Positions 44,536 through 54,916 of a stretch of DNA of 64,000 nt are shown in pieces. Numbering within the stretch: position 1 is the first letter of the stretch; every line of letters begins with the position of its first letter. A program made the translations under genes and the position numbers. This DNA comes from Candidatus Izimoplasma sp. HR2 (GTDB taxonomy: Bacteria > Bacillota_I > Bacilli_A > Izemoplasmatales > Izemoplasmataceae), in NCBI GenBank assembly GCA_000753575.1, contig JRFF01000036.1, positions 7,924-71,923 on the forward strand. Reading direction: 5' to 3'. The notes below the pieces were generated by a model. That model searched no databases. It was not told where the DNA came from and saw only the letters and a program-made list of their open reading frames with translations.

Positions 44536-44856
44536 TTATTTTCTTGACTTAGCAAAAAGATATATAAAATAAGATGTATAACCATACTTAATAATGAATT
44601 GTATTACCACAGGTTTTGAATACCATCCTATTGTAGCATACAGTATTATTCCTACAGTCTTTTCTTTATGATACATGAATGTATCAGACAAATTAAATAG
44701 CTTAGTATAGATAATATTTGCGCTATCTAGTACTTCAATAGCTTTTGAATAGGATATAAACTCATGAACTAAATATCCTATTAAAAATACTGCTTGTAGT
44801 ATAAGATATAATAGCTTAATACTAAAATATTACTTACAATAGACAAGTATAATCAT
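44536..44856 (-). pseudogene. small membrane protein frame with in-frame stop
   Basis: An open frame on the minus strand (44536-44829) encodes about 97 residues with several hydrophobic stretches (for example LLYLILQAVFLIGYLV). It lacks an ATG near its start. In the same frame an ATG at 44856 gives MIILVYCK and then TAA at 44830-44832. So the gene seems broken by one stop codon, or has an unusual start. No ribosome site is seen at either position. Without the stop it would be a protein of about 106 residues. It is the only thing I see in the gap between YneF and the ferredoxin. Confidence 0.4.
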
Positions 44857-44905
44857 AATTTTTATTAATAGTAATTTGAATTTTTTAATATTATTTAAAA
44901 ACTTG

Positions 44906-44934
44906 TTTACTTTTACCAAGATTTTTAATACAAT
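44906..44934 (+). promoter_or_regulatory. ferredoxin promoter
   Basis: TTTACT at 44906-44911, 17 bases, TACAAT at 44929-44934, forming a fair sigma-A promoter 40 bases before the ferredoxin start. Confidence 0.6.
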
Positions 44935-44973
44935 ATTTATGAGAATAAATAATCAATTATAAGGAGGAATATT

Positions 44974-45141
44974 ATGCCAAGAAGAATTAATGAAGATTGT
45001 ATTGCATGTGCTGCATGTGTACCTGAATGTCCAGTTGATTGTATAGCTGAAGGAGATATTTTTGTTATAGATGAAGATGTGTGTATTGACTGTGGAGCAT
45101 GTGAAGTTGTTTGTCCAGTTGAGGCAATTATAGAAGTATAA
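44974..45141 (+). CDS. 2[4Fe-4S] ferredoxin
   Basis: The 55-residue protein MPRRINEDCIACAACVPECP continues with a second CIDCGACEVVCP. The two CxxCxxCxxxCP motifs bind two [4Fe-4S] clusters, as in clostridial ferredoxins. It carries electrons at low potential, which suits an anaerobic metabolism. AAGGAGG lies six bases before its ATG, and a promoter and terminator frame it as a single-gene transcript. Confidence 0.97.
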   Translation: MPRRINEDCIACAACVPECPVDCIAEGDIFVIDEDVCIDCGACEVVCPVEAIIEV

Positions 45142-45168
45142 AAAAAAGAGTTTTCACTCTTTTTTTTT
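45142..45168. terminator. bidirectional terminator after the ferredoxin gene
   Basis: AAAGAG and CTCTTT with long A and T flanks lie between the convergent ferredoxin and nif3-like genes. Confidence 0.85.
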
Positions 45169-45940
45169 ATACAAATTTATATGGATTAGTATTTATTTTA
45201 CTTACCAAGATATTTGCTTTAACACCTTTATTAACTAATATACTTTTAAGTTCATGAACAAAGAATTTTTCTATGTTATGTCCTATATCTAATACATTGA
45301 GATTAATAGCAAGTGCGTCATGTGCTTGATGATAAGAGATGTCGCCAGTTATTAATAAATCAACACCAGCTTTACTAGCGCTATAAATAGTGCTAGAACC
45401 AGATCCACCAGTAATTGCTACTTTGTTAACTGTTTTATTTAAATCACCAATAAATCTTGCATTATCAACTTTAAAAGTCTTCTTAACAGTATTAATATAG
45501 TCTTTCATTAAAGATGGAGAAACTTTACCTACTTTTCCTAAGCCTTCATCTTCGGTTGTAAATTCAAGTACTTCTTGATCCTTTAGATTAAGCATATCAG
45601 CTAAAATAGTGTTCATACCATAGCTACTAACATCGAAGTTAGTGTGGGCTACATATAGTGTTATATCTGACTTAATTAACTTTTCAATAACTTTACCTTT
45701 ATAAGTATCAGTATTAATTGATTTTAAAGCACTAAATATTAATGGGTGATGAACTATAATTAGCTCAGTTCCATTATTAATTGCTTCATTAACTACTTCT
45801 AGAGTTAAATCAAGAGACAATAAAATCTTACCAATATCTTTATTTAAAGTACCTATTTGAAGTCCTACATTATCCCAGTTATAAGCTAAATCTTTCGGAT
45901 AAAGTGCTTCAAATATATTAATAATTTCTATTCCATTCAT
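45167..45940 (-). CDS. Nif3/YqfO-like dinuclear metal protein
   Basis: The 257-residue protein has the Nif3 signatures: AYNWDNVGLQIG near 19-30, ELIIVHHPLIFSALK with metal-binding His near 60-75, HTNFD, and the C-terminal LITGDISYHQAHDA and DIGHNIEKFFV. It binds two metal ions; it is often annotated as GTP cyclohydrolase I type 2, but that is uncertain. It overlaps trmK by four bases, the Firmicutes order rpoD-trmK-nif3. It lacks the PII-like insert of Bacillus YqfO. Confidence 0.92.
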   Translation of the reverse strand: MNGIEIINIFEALYPKDLAYNWDNVGLQIGTLNKDIGKILLSLDLTLEVVNEAINNGTELIIVHHPLIFSALKSINTDTYKGKVIEKLIKSDITLYVAHTNFDVSSYGMNTILADMLNLKDQEVLEFTTEDEGLGKVGKVSPSLMKDYINTVKKTFKVDNARFIGDLNKTVNKVAITGGSGSSTIYSASKAGVDLLITGDISYHQAHDALAINLNVLDIGHNIEKFFVHELKSILVNKGVKANILVSKINTNPYKFV

Positions 45941-46590
45941 TTAATTACCTCCTCTAAGAGTTTCAATCTAGATTCAATTTCTTCTTTTCTAGATTGAGTC
46001 GTAATATGTGGTAATACTTTATTTAACTTAGCTATTTCTTTTTCAATTCTTTTAATGAAAAAGTATGGCTTTTCTTTTATATTAATTGGTCCAAATTGTA
46101 ATTCAATTTCACTATAATTAGCTTTTCCTATATCAGCAATAATTAAATCATATGTCTTATGATTATCATTTAATACTAGTTCATCAACTATATTAAATCC
46201 AATAGCTTCAATAGCTGCTCTAACTAAATGTGAATCGTTATTAGGTTGTAAGATAAATCTCTTAACATTCTGTTTATCATCTTTTAATAAAATATCAGAA
46301 ATTAAGTTTCCACCCATTCCACTAATTACAACTACATCAACATCACTATCTATTTTTTCAATCCCGTCCCCAAGTATAACTTCAACTTTACTGTTAAGTT
46401 CATACTTAAGTACATTACTATAAGCAATAACAAATGGACCTTGTTTATTATCAATAGCTTGTGCTGAAGATACATATCCAAGAGTTACAGCATTAATAGG
46501 AAGTAAAGCGTGGTCAGTACCAATATCAGCTAATTTATTAAAACCTTCAGTATACTTTAAGCAAGCTGAAAGTCTCTTAGAAATTTTCAC
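45937..46590 (-). CDS. trmK: tRNA (adenine22-N1)-methyltransferase
   Basis: TrmK of 217 residues is a Rossmann-fold methyltransferase with the SAM-binding LADIGTDHALLPINAV near 21-36, VILGDGIEKI, and VVVISGMGGNLISDIL near 85-100. It has LQPNNDSHLVR. It methylates A22 of tRNA. Between rpoD and the Nif3 gene, as in Bacillus, and overlapping both ends. Confidence 0.93.
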   Translation of the reverse strand: MKISKRLSACLKYTEGFNKLADIGTDHALLPINAVTLGYVSSAQAIDNKQGPFVIAYSNVLKYELNSKVEVILGDGIEKIDSDVDVVVISGMGGNLISDILLKDDKQNVKRFILQPNNDSHLVRAAIEAIGFNIVDELVLNDNHKTYDLIIADIGKANYSEIELQFGPINIKEKPYFFIKRIEKEIAKLNKVLPHITTQSRKEEIESRLKLLEEVIK

Positions 46591-47843
46591 TATTTTCCAC
46601 TCATAAAGTCTTTTAGTTTTTTAGAACGAGAAGGATGTCTAAGCTTTCTTAATGCCTTAGCTTCAATTTGTCTTATACGTTCACGTGTTACTCCAAACTC
46701 TCTACCAACTTCTTCAAGTGTTCTAGAACGTCCATCAAGTAATCCAAAACGCATTCTAAGTACTTTTTCTTCTCTATCAGTTAAAGTCTCAAGCACAGTA
46801 TCAAGTTCTCTTTTAAGCATTACTTTAGACGTAAACTCCATTGGAGTAAGTGTATCTGGATCAGGAATAAAATCACCTAAACTAGAATCTTCTTCTTCAC
46901 CTACAGGTGATTCTAAAGAGATAGGTTCCTGTGCTACTTTTTGAATTATCTGAACTTTTTCAACTGTAATTCCCATTCTTTCAGCTACTTCTTCAGGATG
47001 AGGTTCACGTTTTAATTCTTGAATTAATTGTCTTTGAGTTCTTACTAATTTATTAATAGTTTCTACCATATGTACAGGTATTCTAATCGTTCTTGCTTGA
47101 TCCGCAATTGCTCTAGTTATTGCTTGTCTAATCCACCATGTAGCATAAGTTGAGAATTTAAATCCTTTAGTGTGGTCAAACTTACCAACAGCCTTCATTA
47201 GTCCCATATTACCTTCTTGAATTAAGTCAAGAAATTGCATTCCTCTACCTACGTATCTTTTAGCAATTGATACTACTAAACGAAGATTTGCTTCAACTAA
47301 TTTATTTTTAGCAAGTTCTCCTCTATACAGTAATTCTTCAACTTCTTTTTTATATTCGGGAGAAATATCTTCTTTCATTTCTACCATTTCATCAAACTGT
47401 TCTTTAGCAACTTTAGCATTTGCTATATCAGTCGCAAGTTCAACTTCCATAGGACCAACTAATAAATCTACACGTCCAATTTCTTTTAGGTACATTCTAA
47501 CTGGATCATCAACTTTAATTGATATTTGATTCTCAAATGATTTATCATGTAGTAATTCTTCTTCAATGTCTTTAGTAAAATCTAAATCTAAAACAATACT
47601 TGGATCTAATTCCTTATCTTCATCTCCAAATCCATCATCATCTTCAGTAATAACTTTAGGTATTTTATATCCAACCATTTCCTCTTCAGCTACTACATCA
47701 ACTTGTCGTTTTTCTAGTTCAGCTACAACTTCATCAAAAGCTGAAGTTTCATCACTTACAAACTTTAGTATTTCTTTAACTGCGATATAACCTTTTGCTT
47801 TACTAATTTCTACTAATTCCTGGATAATTTTATCTTTGTCCAT
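46590..47843 (-). CDS. rpoD: housekeeping sigma factor SigA/RpoD
   Basis: The 417-residue sigma-70 factor has region 1.2 ([16 protein letters not shown]), region 2 ([36 protein letters not shown]), region 3, and region 4 ([38 protein letters not shown]). It recognises the TTGACA/TATAAT promoters seen in this window. It overlaps dnaG by 14 bases, the old dnaG-rpoD macro-operon. Normal length for Firmicutes (about 370-430). Confidence 0.97.
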   Translation of the reverse strand: MDKDKIIQELVEISKAKGYIAVKEILKFVSDETSAFDEVVAELEKRQVDVVAEEEMVGYKIPKVITEDDDGFGDEDKELDPSIVLDLDFTKDIEEELLHDKSFENQISIKVDDPVRMYLKEIGRVDLLVGPMEVELATDIANAKVAKEQFDEMVEMKEDISPEYKKEVEELLYRGELAKNKLVEANLRLVVSIAKRYVGRGMQFLDLIQEGNMGLMKAVGKFDHTKGFKFSTYATWWIRQAITRAIADQARTIRIPVHMVETINKLVRTQRQLIQELKREPHPEEVAERMGITVEKVQIIQKVAQEPISLESPVGEEEDSSLGDFIPDPDTLTPMEFTSKVMLKRELDTVLETLTDREEKVLRMRFGLLDGRSRTLEEVGREFGVTRERIRQIEAKALRKLRHPSRSKKLKDFMSGK

Positions 47844-49608
47844 ACTTAGCCTCCTTAATTTTTACATCTCTATATTCTGCTAGTTTAATCTTTTCTAGCA
47901 TCGTAGGAGCGTTTCTTATTTTTTCTTCTAACTCTTGGATTACTAAATATTCCAAGTATTTTTGTATTACACCCATAAGGTCTCTATACTCTTTATCATC
48001 CAGCACAGCCATCTTATATTTTACTCTTTTTGTGTAAAAAAGTAGTTGGTCTGGATTAAATAATTTAAGTAGTTCTTCCTCATCAATAATACTTTCTTTA
48101 GAAGCTTCTAAGTTTTTATAATGTACATCTTCAATAATCATTTTAATATCTCTAACAATAGGTTCTATATAAAACACTTCACCAAACTCGTTATTAAAAG
48201 TTTTAACATACTTAAAGTCTTTAATATAGTAATTTACAAGATTTCTTTCCGCAACAGCGTACTTACGTTCAATTTCCATTCTAGGAATATTTCTACTTCT
48301 TAAATTCCTAATATTTCTTTTAGTATATTGATTAAAATCTTGTCTAATAGATTCAGTAGATACTTTTACATCTTTACTTAATCTATTGATATAACTTTCA
48401 ATAATCGTATTAGAACTGTTTTTAATTAAATCAAATATAATTTTCTTAAAGTGTTCAATATCTAACATTTTAGTAAAATCAATATTCATATTACTTTTTA
48501 AATACGCAAATTCAATCTTATCAATCCAGTTATCATTAATAAATTTATTTAATTCTTTAGCTGAATACTTCTTAAGATAATCATCTGGATCTAATTTATC
48601 AGGTAATAATATAATCTTAATTTCCATATGAGCTTGTTCAAATAACTTAATTGCTCTTTCAGTTGCTTCAACGCCTGCAGGGTCACCATCATAACATATG
48701 GTTACATTATTTGTATATTTTTTCATTAACCTTACTTGATCATTAGTTAAAGATGTTCCCATAGAAGCAACACTTTCTTTAACTCCTGCTCTATAAGCAG
48801 CAATAACATCCATATACCCTTCAAATAAGACTATACGGTTGTTTTTCTTAATTTCATTAATCGCGTTATTCATATTATATAAAACATTACTCTTAGTAAA
48901 TACAATCGTTTGAGGACTATTAATATATTTAGGCCCATCGTCGTCTTTATCTAAATATGTTCTCCCAGAAAATCCAACGACATTTCCGTATTCATCAAGA
49001 ATAGGAAAGATTATTCTCTCTCTAAATAAATCATAAAAATTCTCTTTTTTACTTTGTTTAACTAATCCTAAATCATATAAATCAGAAACCAAAATACCTT
49101 TTTCAGTTAATGTTTTATAGAGTAAATCAAATTCAGTTGGAGATAGTCCAATACTGAATTTCTCAATTATTTCATCACTAATACCTCTTTTTAACAAATA
49201 GTCTTTAGCTACAATACCTTGTTTGGTACTTGATAAATATAATTTATAAAAGTTAGAAGCATCTTTATTAATATCTAAAAACTTCTTATTAGGATTTTCT
49301 CTTTTATACTTAGTGAAATCAATACTAACATTAGCTCTATCAGCTAAGTTTTCAATTGCTTCAACAAAACTTAAATTTTGAGTCTTTTGAAGGAATCCAA
49401 TTGCATTTCCTTTTTCTCCACAAGAGAAACAATTAAATATTTTTCTTTCAGGTTCGACTGAAAATGACGGAGTCTTTTCATTGTGAAATGGACACAAGCC
49501 AAAATAACTCTTTCCTTTTTTAGAAAGAGATACTTTTTCAGATATTAGATCTACTATATCTGTCTTTGAAAGTATTTCGCTTATTACCGCTTCACTAATC
49601 TTTGCCAT
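47830..49608 (-). CDS. dnaG: DNA primase
   Basis: DnaG of 592 residues has an N-terminal CHC2 zinc finger ([27 protein letters not shown]), a core domain with [22 protein letters not shown], a TOPRIM domain ([34 protein letters not shown]) and a C-terminal helicase-binding domain. It makes RNA primers at the replication fork. It ends inside the start of rpoD. Confidence 0.97.
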   Translation of the reverse strand: MAKISEAVISEILSKTDIVDLISEKVSLSKKGKSYFGLCPFHNEKTPSFSVEPERKIFNCFSCGEKGNAIGFLQKTQNLSFVEAIENLADRANVSIDFTKYKRENPNKKFLDINKDASNFYKLYLSSTKQGIVAKDYLLKRGISDEIIEKFSIGLSPTEFDLLYKTLTEKGILVSDLYDLGLVKQSKKENFYDLFRERIIFPILDEYGNVVGFSGRTYLDKDDDGPKYINSPQTIVFTKSNVLYNMNNAINEIKKNNRIVLFEGYMDVIAAYRAGVKESVASMGTSLTNDQVRLMKKYTNNVTICYDGDPAGVEATERAIKLFEQAHMEIKIILLPDKLDPDDYLKKYSAKELNKFINDNWIDKIEFAYLKSNMNIDFTKMLDIEHFKKIIFDLIKNSSNTIIESYINRLSKDVKVSTESIRQDFNQYTKRNIRNLRSRNIPRMEIERKYAVAERNLVNYYIKDFKYVKTFNNEFGEVFYIEPIVRDIKMIIEDVHYKNLEASKESIIDEEELLKLFNPDQLLFYTKRVKYKMAVLDDKEYRDLMGVIQKYLEYLVIQELEEKIRNAPTMLEKIKLAEYRDVKIKEAKYGQR

Positions 49609-49616
49609 TTAATCAC

Positions 49617-50984
49617 CTAATAGTATAGTTTTTCCATTAAATATGGAATTAATTCTTCTTTATTTAAAACAACTTGTTCCATAGTATCTCTATCTCTTAT
49701 AGTAAATTTACTTTCTTTTAATGAATCATCATCGACAGTTAGAACAAATGGTGTACCTATCGCGTCTTGACGACGATATCTTTTACCAATTTTACCTGAT
49801 TCATCATAAGTTACAGTAAAGAACTTACTTAAATAGCTTTCCATTTCTTCGGCTAACTCTTTATGATATTTCTTAATTAAAGGTAGCACAGCTACTTTAT
49901 AAGGAGCAAGGCTTGGAGCTAATCTTAAATTAATTCTATCTTCACCGTCACCTAAATCTTCAATAGTATATGCTTCACTTAATACAGCTAAGAATAATCT
50001 TTCTACTCCTAAAGATGGTTCTATTACGTAAGGTAAATACTTCTCATTAGTCACAGGATCTAAATATAGTAACGATACTTTTGAATGATCTTGATGTTGT
50101 TTAAGATCATAATCAGTTCTTGATGCAATACCCCATAATTCATCAAATCCCCAAGGGAATCTATATTCAATATCAGTTGTCGCATTAGAATAATGAGATA
50201 ACTGTTCAGTTTCGTGATCTCTTAGTTTAATATTTTCATCATTTAATCCTAAACTAAGTAAGAACTTATGGCTTTCATTCTTCCAGTAATTAAACCACTG
50301 CATCTCAGTACCAGGTTTACAGAAGAATTCTAATTCCATTTGTTCAAATTCTCTTGTTCTAAAGATGAAGTTACCTGGAGTAATTTCATTTCTAAAAGAT
50401 TTACCAATCTGTCCAATTCCAAAAGGAACTTTTTTTCTAGCACTTCTTTGTACATTTTTAAAATCTAAAAAGATTCCTTGCGCAGTTTCAGGTCTTAAGA
50501 AAATATCTGTTTCACTTACAACACCTTGGCTAGTTTTAAACATCATATTAAACTGTCTTATATCTGTGTAATCTAATTTACCACAATTAGGACAAACAAT
50601 ATCATTCTCTTTAATATAATCCATCATTTTATCATTAGACCAACCATCAGCTATAACCCCAGTTTGATCTTCAATTAACTTATCAGCTCTATGTCTAGTT
50701 TTACAACTTTTACAATCAGTTAAAGGATCATTAAATCCTCCAACATGTCCACTAGCTATCCATGCTTGTGGGTTTAAAAGGATTGAACTATCTAGTCCTA
50801 CATTTAATTTATTTTCTTGAATAAATTTCTTCCACCATGCTTTTTTTAAATTATTTTTAAGTTCTACACCTAAAGGACCATAATCCCACGTATTAGCAAG
50901 ACCACCATATATTTCACTACCTTGAAATACAAATCCATAGTTCTTAGCGTAGTTAACTAAATCTTCCATTTTTATATTACTCAT
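49617..50984 (-). CDS. glyS: glycyl-tRNA synthetase, homodimer type
   Basis: The single-chain GlyQS synthetase of 455 residues starts with [20 protein letters not shown]. It carries a zinc-binding insert ([18 protein letters not shown]), class II motifs [20 protein letters not shown] and [14 protein letters not shown], and a C-terminal anticodon domain. This is the eukaryote/Mollicutes-like alpha-2 type rather than the alpha-beta GlyQ/GlyS. Its own promoter lies in 51031-51068; no T-box is visible. Confidence 0.95.
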   Translation of the reverse strand: MSNIKMEDLVNYAKNYGFVFQGSEIYGGLANTWDYGPLGVELKNNLKKAWWKKFIQENKLNVGLDSSILLNPQAWIASGHVGGFNDPLTDCKSCKTRHRADKLIEDQTGVIADGWSNDKMMDYIKENDIVCPNCGKLDYTDIRQFNMMFKTSQGVVSETDIFLRPETAQGIFLDFKNVQRSARKKVPFGIGQIGKSFRNEITPGNFIFRTREFEQMELEFFCKPGTEMQWFNYWKNESHKFLLSLGLNDENIKLRDHETEQLSHYSNATTDIEYRFPWGFDELWGIASRTDYDLKQHQDHSKVSLLYLDPVTNEKYLPYVIEPSLGVERLFLAVLSEAYTIEDLGDGEDRINLRLAPSLAPYKVAVLPLIKKYHKELAEEMESYLSKFFTVTYDESGKIGKRYRRQDAIGTPFVLTVDDDSLKESKFTIRDRDTMEQVVLNKEELIPYLMEKLYY

Positions 50985-51030
50985 AATATTCCTCCTAGTA
51001 CTAAAATTTGGACATAATTATACAGCATAT

Positions 51031-51068
51031 ATTATACCATAAAATCAAAAAAAAGAGGCAAGCTCTTT
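51031..51068 (-). terminator. recO terminator overlapping the glyS promoter
   Basis: AAAAGAG-CTTGC-CTCTTTT and a U-run follow the recO stop. A TGGTATAAT extended -10 (TATAAT complement of 51031-51036) for glyS follows within 20 bases, so the two signals overlap. Confidence 0.75.
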
Positions 51069-51791
51069 TCAGTATTTTTGAATTTGTTTAATAATTCCTC
51101 TTGATTTTGTCTTATATCCTACATAATCACCATATAACACATCAATTATATGTCTAACAATAGTTTTATCAATATTCTCTAAAACAGGGATTTCAGTCTT
51201 GTTAATATCAATAGCATATAACTTCAAAATATTAATATAGACTTCAGGACCATAGCTCGCTTGATTAATCGATAAATGTTCACTACAAACAAGTCCACCA
51301 TTATCAATACTAAAAACCAAATCTTCCTTATTACTACATATATTACATTCTTTAAAATTAAGTCCGTACCCTAGAAAGTATAATAACTTAAGTTCAAAGA
51401 TAAATGATAATACTTCAGAGTCAATTCCTTGATCAAACAATAAGAATAATCTTTTTACAAAAGAATATAGTTTTTCATGATCACTATCTTTTGGTATAGT
51501 ATTTCCAATTAACTCCATAATGTGATTCATATAAGTATAGCTAACTAAATCCTTTTTAACATTAGGGTAATCATTAACTAACTCTCCCTCTTTTAAAGAA
51601 GGAAAATCACCTCTTGAATAACTTAACTTAATAAGATTACCGTTTTGACTTAAAAAACGGTTTACATTATTCATCTTTTTAACACTATGAGCAATAACAC
51701 TCTTTAATCCTTCATCAGTATACAGATAAAGAATTTTACTACTATCTTTATAATCAAGTGATCGTAAAACTAATGCTTCTTTTAAATCCAT
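51069..51791 (-). CDS. recO: DNA repair protein RecO
   Basis: RecO of 240 residues has the N-terminal OB fold (LKEALVLRSLDYKDSSKILYLYT) and a C-terminal zinc-finger-like CNICSNKEDLVFSIDNGGLVCSEH near 148-171 (three or four Cys visible). It loads RecA on SSB-coated DNA with RecR. It follows era by 23 bases, the typical era-recO-glyS order. Confidence 0.93.
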   Translation of the reverse strand: MDLKEALVLRSLDYKDSSKILYLYTDEGLKSVIAHSVKKMNNVNRFLSQNGNLIKLSYSRGDFPSLKEGELVNDYPNVKKDLVSYTYMNHIMELIGNTIPKDSDHEKLYSFVKRLFLLFDQGIDSEVLSFIFELKLLYFLGYGLNFKECNICSNKEDLVFSIDNGGLVCSEHLSINQASYGPEVYINILKLYAIDINKTEIPVLENIDKTIVRHIIDVLYGDYVGYKTKSRGIIKQIQKY

Positions 51792-51814
51792 AACGCATCA
51801 CCTCATAACTATAG

Positions 51815-52708
51815 TTACTCTTTATAACCGAAATTTCTCAAAAAGAAATCTTTATTTCTCCAGTCTTTTTCAACTTTGCAGTGTAAATCTAAATAAACTT
51901 TACTACCAAGTAAATGTAAAATATCTTTTCTAGCTCTTGTCCCAATCTCTTTAATCATCTTTCCGCCTTTACCAATAATTATTCCTTTTTGTGAAGTTCT
52001 TTCAACAATTATTGACGCATGAATATTAATTAATAAGGGATTAACATCATCATTCTGCATATAATCAATTATACACATTACTGAATGAGGAACTTCCTCT
52101 TTAGTTAACTGTAATACTTTTTCTCTTATTAACTCACTAATGATAAATTTTTCAGGATGATCTGTTATTTGATCGTCAGGATAATATTTAGGACCTTCTT
52201 CAAGTTCACTAATAATATCATTAAGCAATAAATCAACATTATCACCACGTAAAGCACTTATAGAAAATATTCCTTTAAACTTAAATAGCTTTTTGTATAT
52301 ATCTATACTTTCTTTTAAAGCAACTATATCAGTTGTTTTATCAGCTTTATTTACAATTAAAAATACTGGTATTTTAACCTTTTGTAGTAGATCAATAATA
52401 AATCTATCTCCTCTACCAATTTCTTCATTACCATCAATCATAAACATAATTAAATCAACACTACGAAGTGTGTTGATTGCTTCTTTAGTCATGAACTCAC
52501 CAAGCTTATGTTTTGGTTTATGAATTCCAGGTGTATCAATAAATACTACTTGTGCTTCATCAGTCGTGTAAATACCAGAAATATTATTTCTAGTAGTTGA
52601 AGGTTTGTTAGAAGTAATAGTTACCTTTTGTCCTAACACCTTATTCATAAAAGTTGATTTACCTACATTAGGTCTACCAACTATTGTCACAAATCCTGAT
52701 TTAAACAT
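51815..52708 (-). CDS. era: GTPase Era
   Basis: Era of 297 residues has G1 [13 protein letters not shown]3 [17 protein letters not shown]4 NKADK, and a C-terminal KH domain with [19 protein letters not shown]. It binds 16S rRNA and helps 30S assembly. It overlaps cdd by one base. Normal length. Confidence 0.97.
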   Translation of the reverse strand: MFKSGFVTIVGRPNVGKSTFMNKVLGQKVTITSNKPSTTRNNISGIYTTDEAQVVFIDTPGIHKPKHKLGEFMTKEAINTLRSVDLIMFMIDGNEEIGRGDRFIIDLLQKVKIPVFLIVNKADKTTDIVALKESIDIYKKLFKFKGIFSISALRGDNVDLLLNDIISELEEGPKYYPDDQITDHPEKFIISELIREKVLQLTKEEVPHSVMCIIDYMQNDDVNPLLINIHASIIVERTSQKGIIIGKGGKMIKEIGTRARKDILHLLGSKVYLDLHCKVEKDWRNKDFFLRNFGYKE

Positions 52709-53100
52709 TAAAGGTCTCCCTCAGTAAATGCGAAAGGTAATAAATCACTATTTAAAACAGTCTTAATATCCCCTTTATTATTCGCCATATGAACTTTTGC
52801 ATCACCTGGCATTAACTCACTCATTACTTGTCTACAAGCACCACAAGGCGAAATATGAGCGTCTTGTTCAGTTGTAATCATAATCTCTTTGATATCTTCT
52901 TTACGGTATCCCATACCATAAGCAGTAAATAAAGCACTTCTCTCTGCGCAATTTGCAAGACCATACGATGCATTTTCAACATTTACACCAGTAATTACTT
53001 TACCGTTTTTAAGTTTTAATGCTGCTGCTACTTTAAAATTTGAATATTTTGCAAAAGAATTCTTTAATACATTCTTTGCTTCATTATATAATTCATTCAT
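52708..53100 (-). CDS. cdd: cytidine deaminase
   Basis: The 130-residue protein has the zinc-site motifs [13 protein letters not shown] (Cys-x-Glu) and [13 protein letters not shown] (PCxxC), and the ribose-binding [10 protein letters not shown]. It deaminates cytidine and deoxycytidine for pyrimidine salvage. Between ybeY and era, as in Bacillus. Confidence 0.95.
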   Translation of the reverse strand: MNELYNEAKNVLKNSFAKYSNFKVAAALKLKNGKVITGVNVENASYGLANCAERSALFTAYGMGYRKEDIKEIMITTEQDAHISPCGACRQVMSELMPGDAKVHMANNKGDIKTVLNSDLLPFAFTEGDL

Positions 53101-53110
53101 TCTTAATCAC

Positions 53111-53527
53111 CTATCTATTTAGTCCTGATTTTTTAAGGACTCTATTTTGTAAATCTGTCATAATTTTTTCTTCATCTTCAGTTTCGTGATCATATCCAAG
53201 TGTATGGAGTAACCCATGTACAGTTAGGAAACCAAGTTCTCTTTCAAAACTATGATTATACTCATCTGCTTGTTCAATTGTCTTAGGAATAGATATAAAT
53301 ACATCTCCTAAGTTATTTAAATACCCATCAGGAAAAGTTAAAACATCAGTTTCATAATCTTTTTCTCTATATGTTTTATTCAATTCTTGAATCTCACTAC
53401 TACTTACTAAAACAATATTTATACCATAATCTCTTTTATTTAAAATATTGAATCCATTTTTCAATACTTTTTCAATTACTTCATTATAACTCTTATCATC
53501 ATACTTATTTATTATATTAACGTTCAT
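53111..53527 (-). CDS. ybeY: endoribonuclease YbeY
   Basis: YbeY carries the zinc motif VHGLLHTLGYDHE (HxxxHxxxxxH) near 108-120. It processes 16S rRNA and controls RNA quality. The ATG at 53527 gives 138 residues, but further in-frame starts at 53536 and a TTG at 53545 lie inside the end of phoH; no clear ribosome site decides. It overlaps phoH by 11 to 29 bases. Confidence 0.93.
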   Translation of the reverse strand: MNVNIINKYDDKSYNEVIEKVLKNGFNILNKRDYGINIVLVSSSEIQELNKTYREKDYETDVLTFPDGYLNNLGDVFISIPKTIEQADEYNHSFERELGFLTVHGLLHTLGYDHETEDEEKIMTDLQNRVLKKSGLNR

Positions 53528-54485
53528 ATTCTTCATACTTAGCAAGTACTTTTTGAACTAATGGATGTCTAATTACATCAATTCTTTCAAACTTAATAGT
53601 ACTAATACCTTTTACTCCTTCTAATAGTTTCACTGCATTTATCATTCCACTATCAATTTTTCTTGGTAAATCTATTTGTGTTATATCACCAGTTACTACC
53701 ATTTTAGAATTAAATCCTAATCTTGTTAAAAATAACTTCATTTGATTAATAGTAGTATTTTGTGCTTCATCTAAAATTACATAAGCATTTTCTAAAGTTC
53801 TACCTCTCATATAAGCAAGTGGTGCAATTTCAATAATACCTTTTTCAATATATTCTTCAACAGTATTACTACCTAACACTTCATATAAAGCATCATATAA
53901 AGGTCTTAAATAAGGATCAACCTTTTCTTTTAAGTCTCCTGGTAAAAATCCTAAACTTTCACCAGCTTCAACAGCAGGTCTTGTCAGAATTATTTTTTTA
54001 ACTTCACTTTTCTTTAATTTAGCGAGTGCATTAACAACAGCGATATATGTTTTACCAGTTCCCGCAGGACCTATCGCAAATACAAGATCATCTCTATTAA
54101 TTGCTTTAATATATTCTTTTTGGTTCAAAGTTTTTGCATAAATTGGTTTACCAGATAATGTTTTAGTAATAAACATCCTGTTAACATAAATATCAACAAT
54201 ATCTTCTTTACTAATCTTTTCAGATAGTGAAGCAATATAAATAATATCTCTTTCAGAAATAATTACATTATTAGAAGCAATCATAATAAGTACTTCAAAT
54301 ATCTTTTCAAGCAATTCAATGATTTCAACATCTTTAGTTGAAATAAAAATATCTTCTCCTTTGGTAAATATGTCTAAATTATAAAGAGAATTTAATACTT
54401 TTAAATTAGCATCATTACTTCCAAGAATTATTCTAAAACTATCTAAATTACGAAATTTAATCTCAAGCTTTGTTAAATCAACCAA
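53517..54485 (-). CDS. phoH: PhoH-like ATPase
   Basis: The 322-residue PhoH protein has an N-terminal KH-like region and an ATPase core: Walker A IGPAGTGKTYIAV near 138-150, RPAVEAGESLGFLPGDL, DEAQNTTINQMK near 239-250 (Walker B) and VTGDITQIDLP. In Bacillus it sits beside ybeY and probably acts in RNA handling. It follows the rpsU terminator by about 60 bases. Confidence 0.95.
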   Translation of the reverse strand: MVDLTKLEIKFRNLDSFRIILGSNDANLKVLNSLYNLDIFTKGEDIFISTKDVEIIELLEKIFEVLIMIASNNVIISERDIIYIASLSEKISKEDIVDIYVNRMFITKTLSGKPIYAKTLNQKEYIKAINRDDLVFAIGPAGTGKTYIAVVNALAKLKKSEVKKIILTRPAVEAGESLGFLPGDLKEKVDPYLRPLYDALYEVLGSNTVEEYIEKGIIEIAPLAYMRGRTLENAYVILDEAQNTTINQMKLFLTRLGFNSKMVVTGDITQIDLPRKIDSGMINAVKLLEGVKGISTIKFERIDVIRHPLVQKVLAKYEEYER

Positions 54486-54546
54486 ATTATCAAACCTCCA
54501 CTCTCAGTTAGACATAGTATAACATATATCTCAGAAAATGAGAAAA

Positions 54547-54574
54547 AAATAACGGCACATTACATGCCGTTATT
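54547..54574 (-). terminator. rpsU terminator
   Basis: AATAACGGCA and TGCCGTTATT form a 10-bp stem, then seven U on the minus strand. Confidence 0.92.
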
Positions 54575-54576
54575 AA

Positions 54577-54753
54577 CTATCTATTTCCTTTTTTAGCATT
54601 TTCTTTTTTCTTGATCTTTTTAGAAATACTAGGTTTTACATAATACTCTCTTTTACGAGCTTCTTGCAGGGTACCTGAACGTGATACATCTCTTTTAAAT
54701 CTTCTTAATGCGTCTTCAATACTTTCGTTATCTCTAACAACGGTTTTAGCCAT
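54577..54753 (-). CDS. rpsU: ribosomal protein S21
   Basis: The 58-residue S21 starts [20 protein letters not shown], followed by [20 protein letters not shown] and a lysine-rich tail. The gene lies in the standard place before phoH-ybeY. A promoter at 54792-54820, GGAGGG ribosome site and terminator frame it. Confidence 0.97.
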   Translation of the reverse strand: MAKTVVRDNESIEDALRRFKRDVSRSGTLQEARKREYYVKPSISKKIKKKENAKKGNR

Positions 54754-54791
54754 GAGGTCTCCCTCCTTTCGCTCTTTATTTTTCCGTATTT

Positions 54792-54820
54792 ATAATACCA
54801 AATAAACATTTAAATGTAAA
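54792..54820 (-). promoter_or_regulatory. rpsU promoter
   Basis: TTTACA (complement of 54815-54820), 17 bases, TATTAT (complement of 54792-54797) with TGG before it. A good sigma-A promoter. Confidence 0.8.
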
Positions 54821-54916
54821 GTTTTTTAGGAAATTCCTTTAATTTTATCTAAAATATACACGAAACGGCTTGTTTATGGTATTATATTTATATAAAACCA
54901 AGATGGAAGTGATAAA

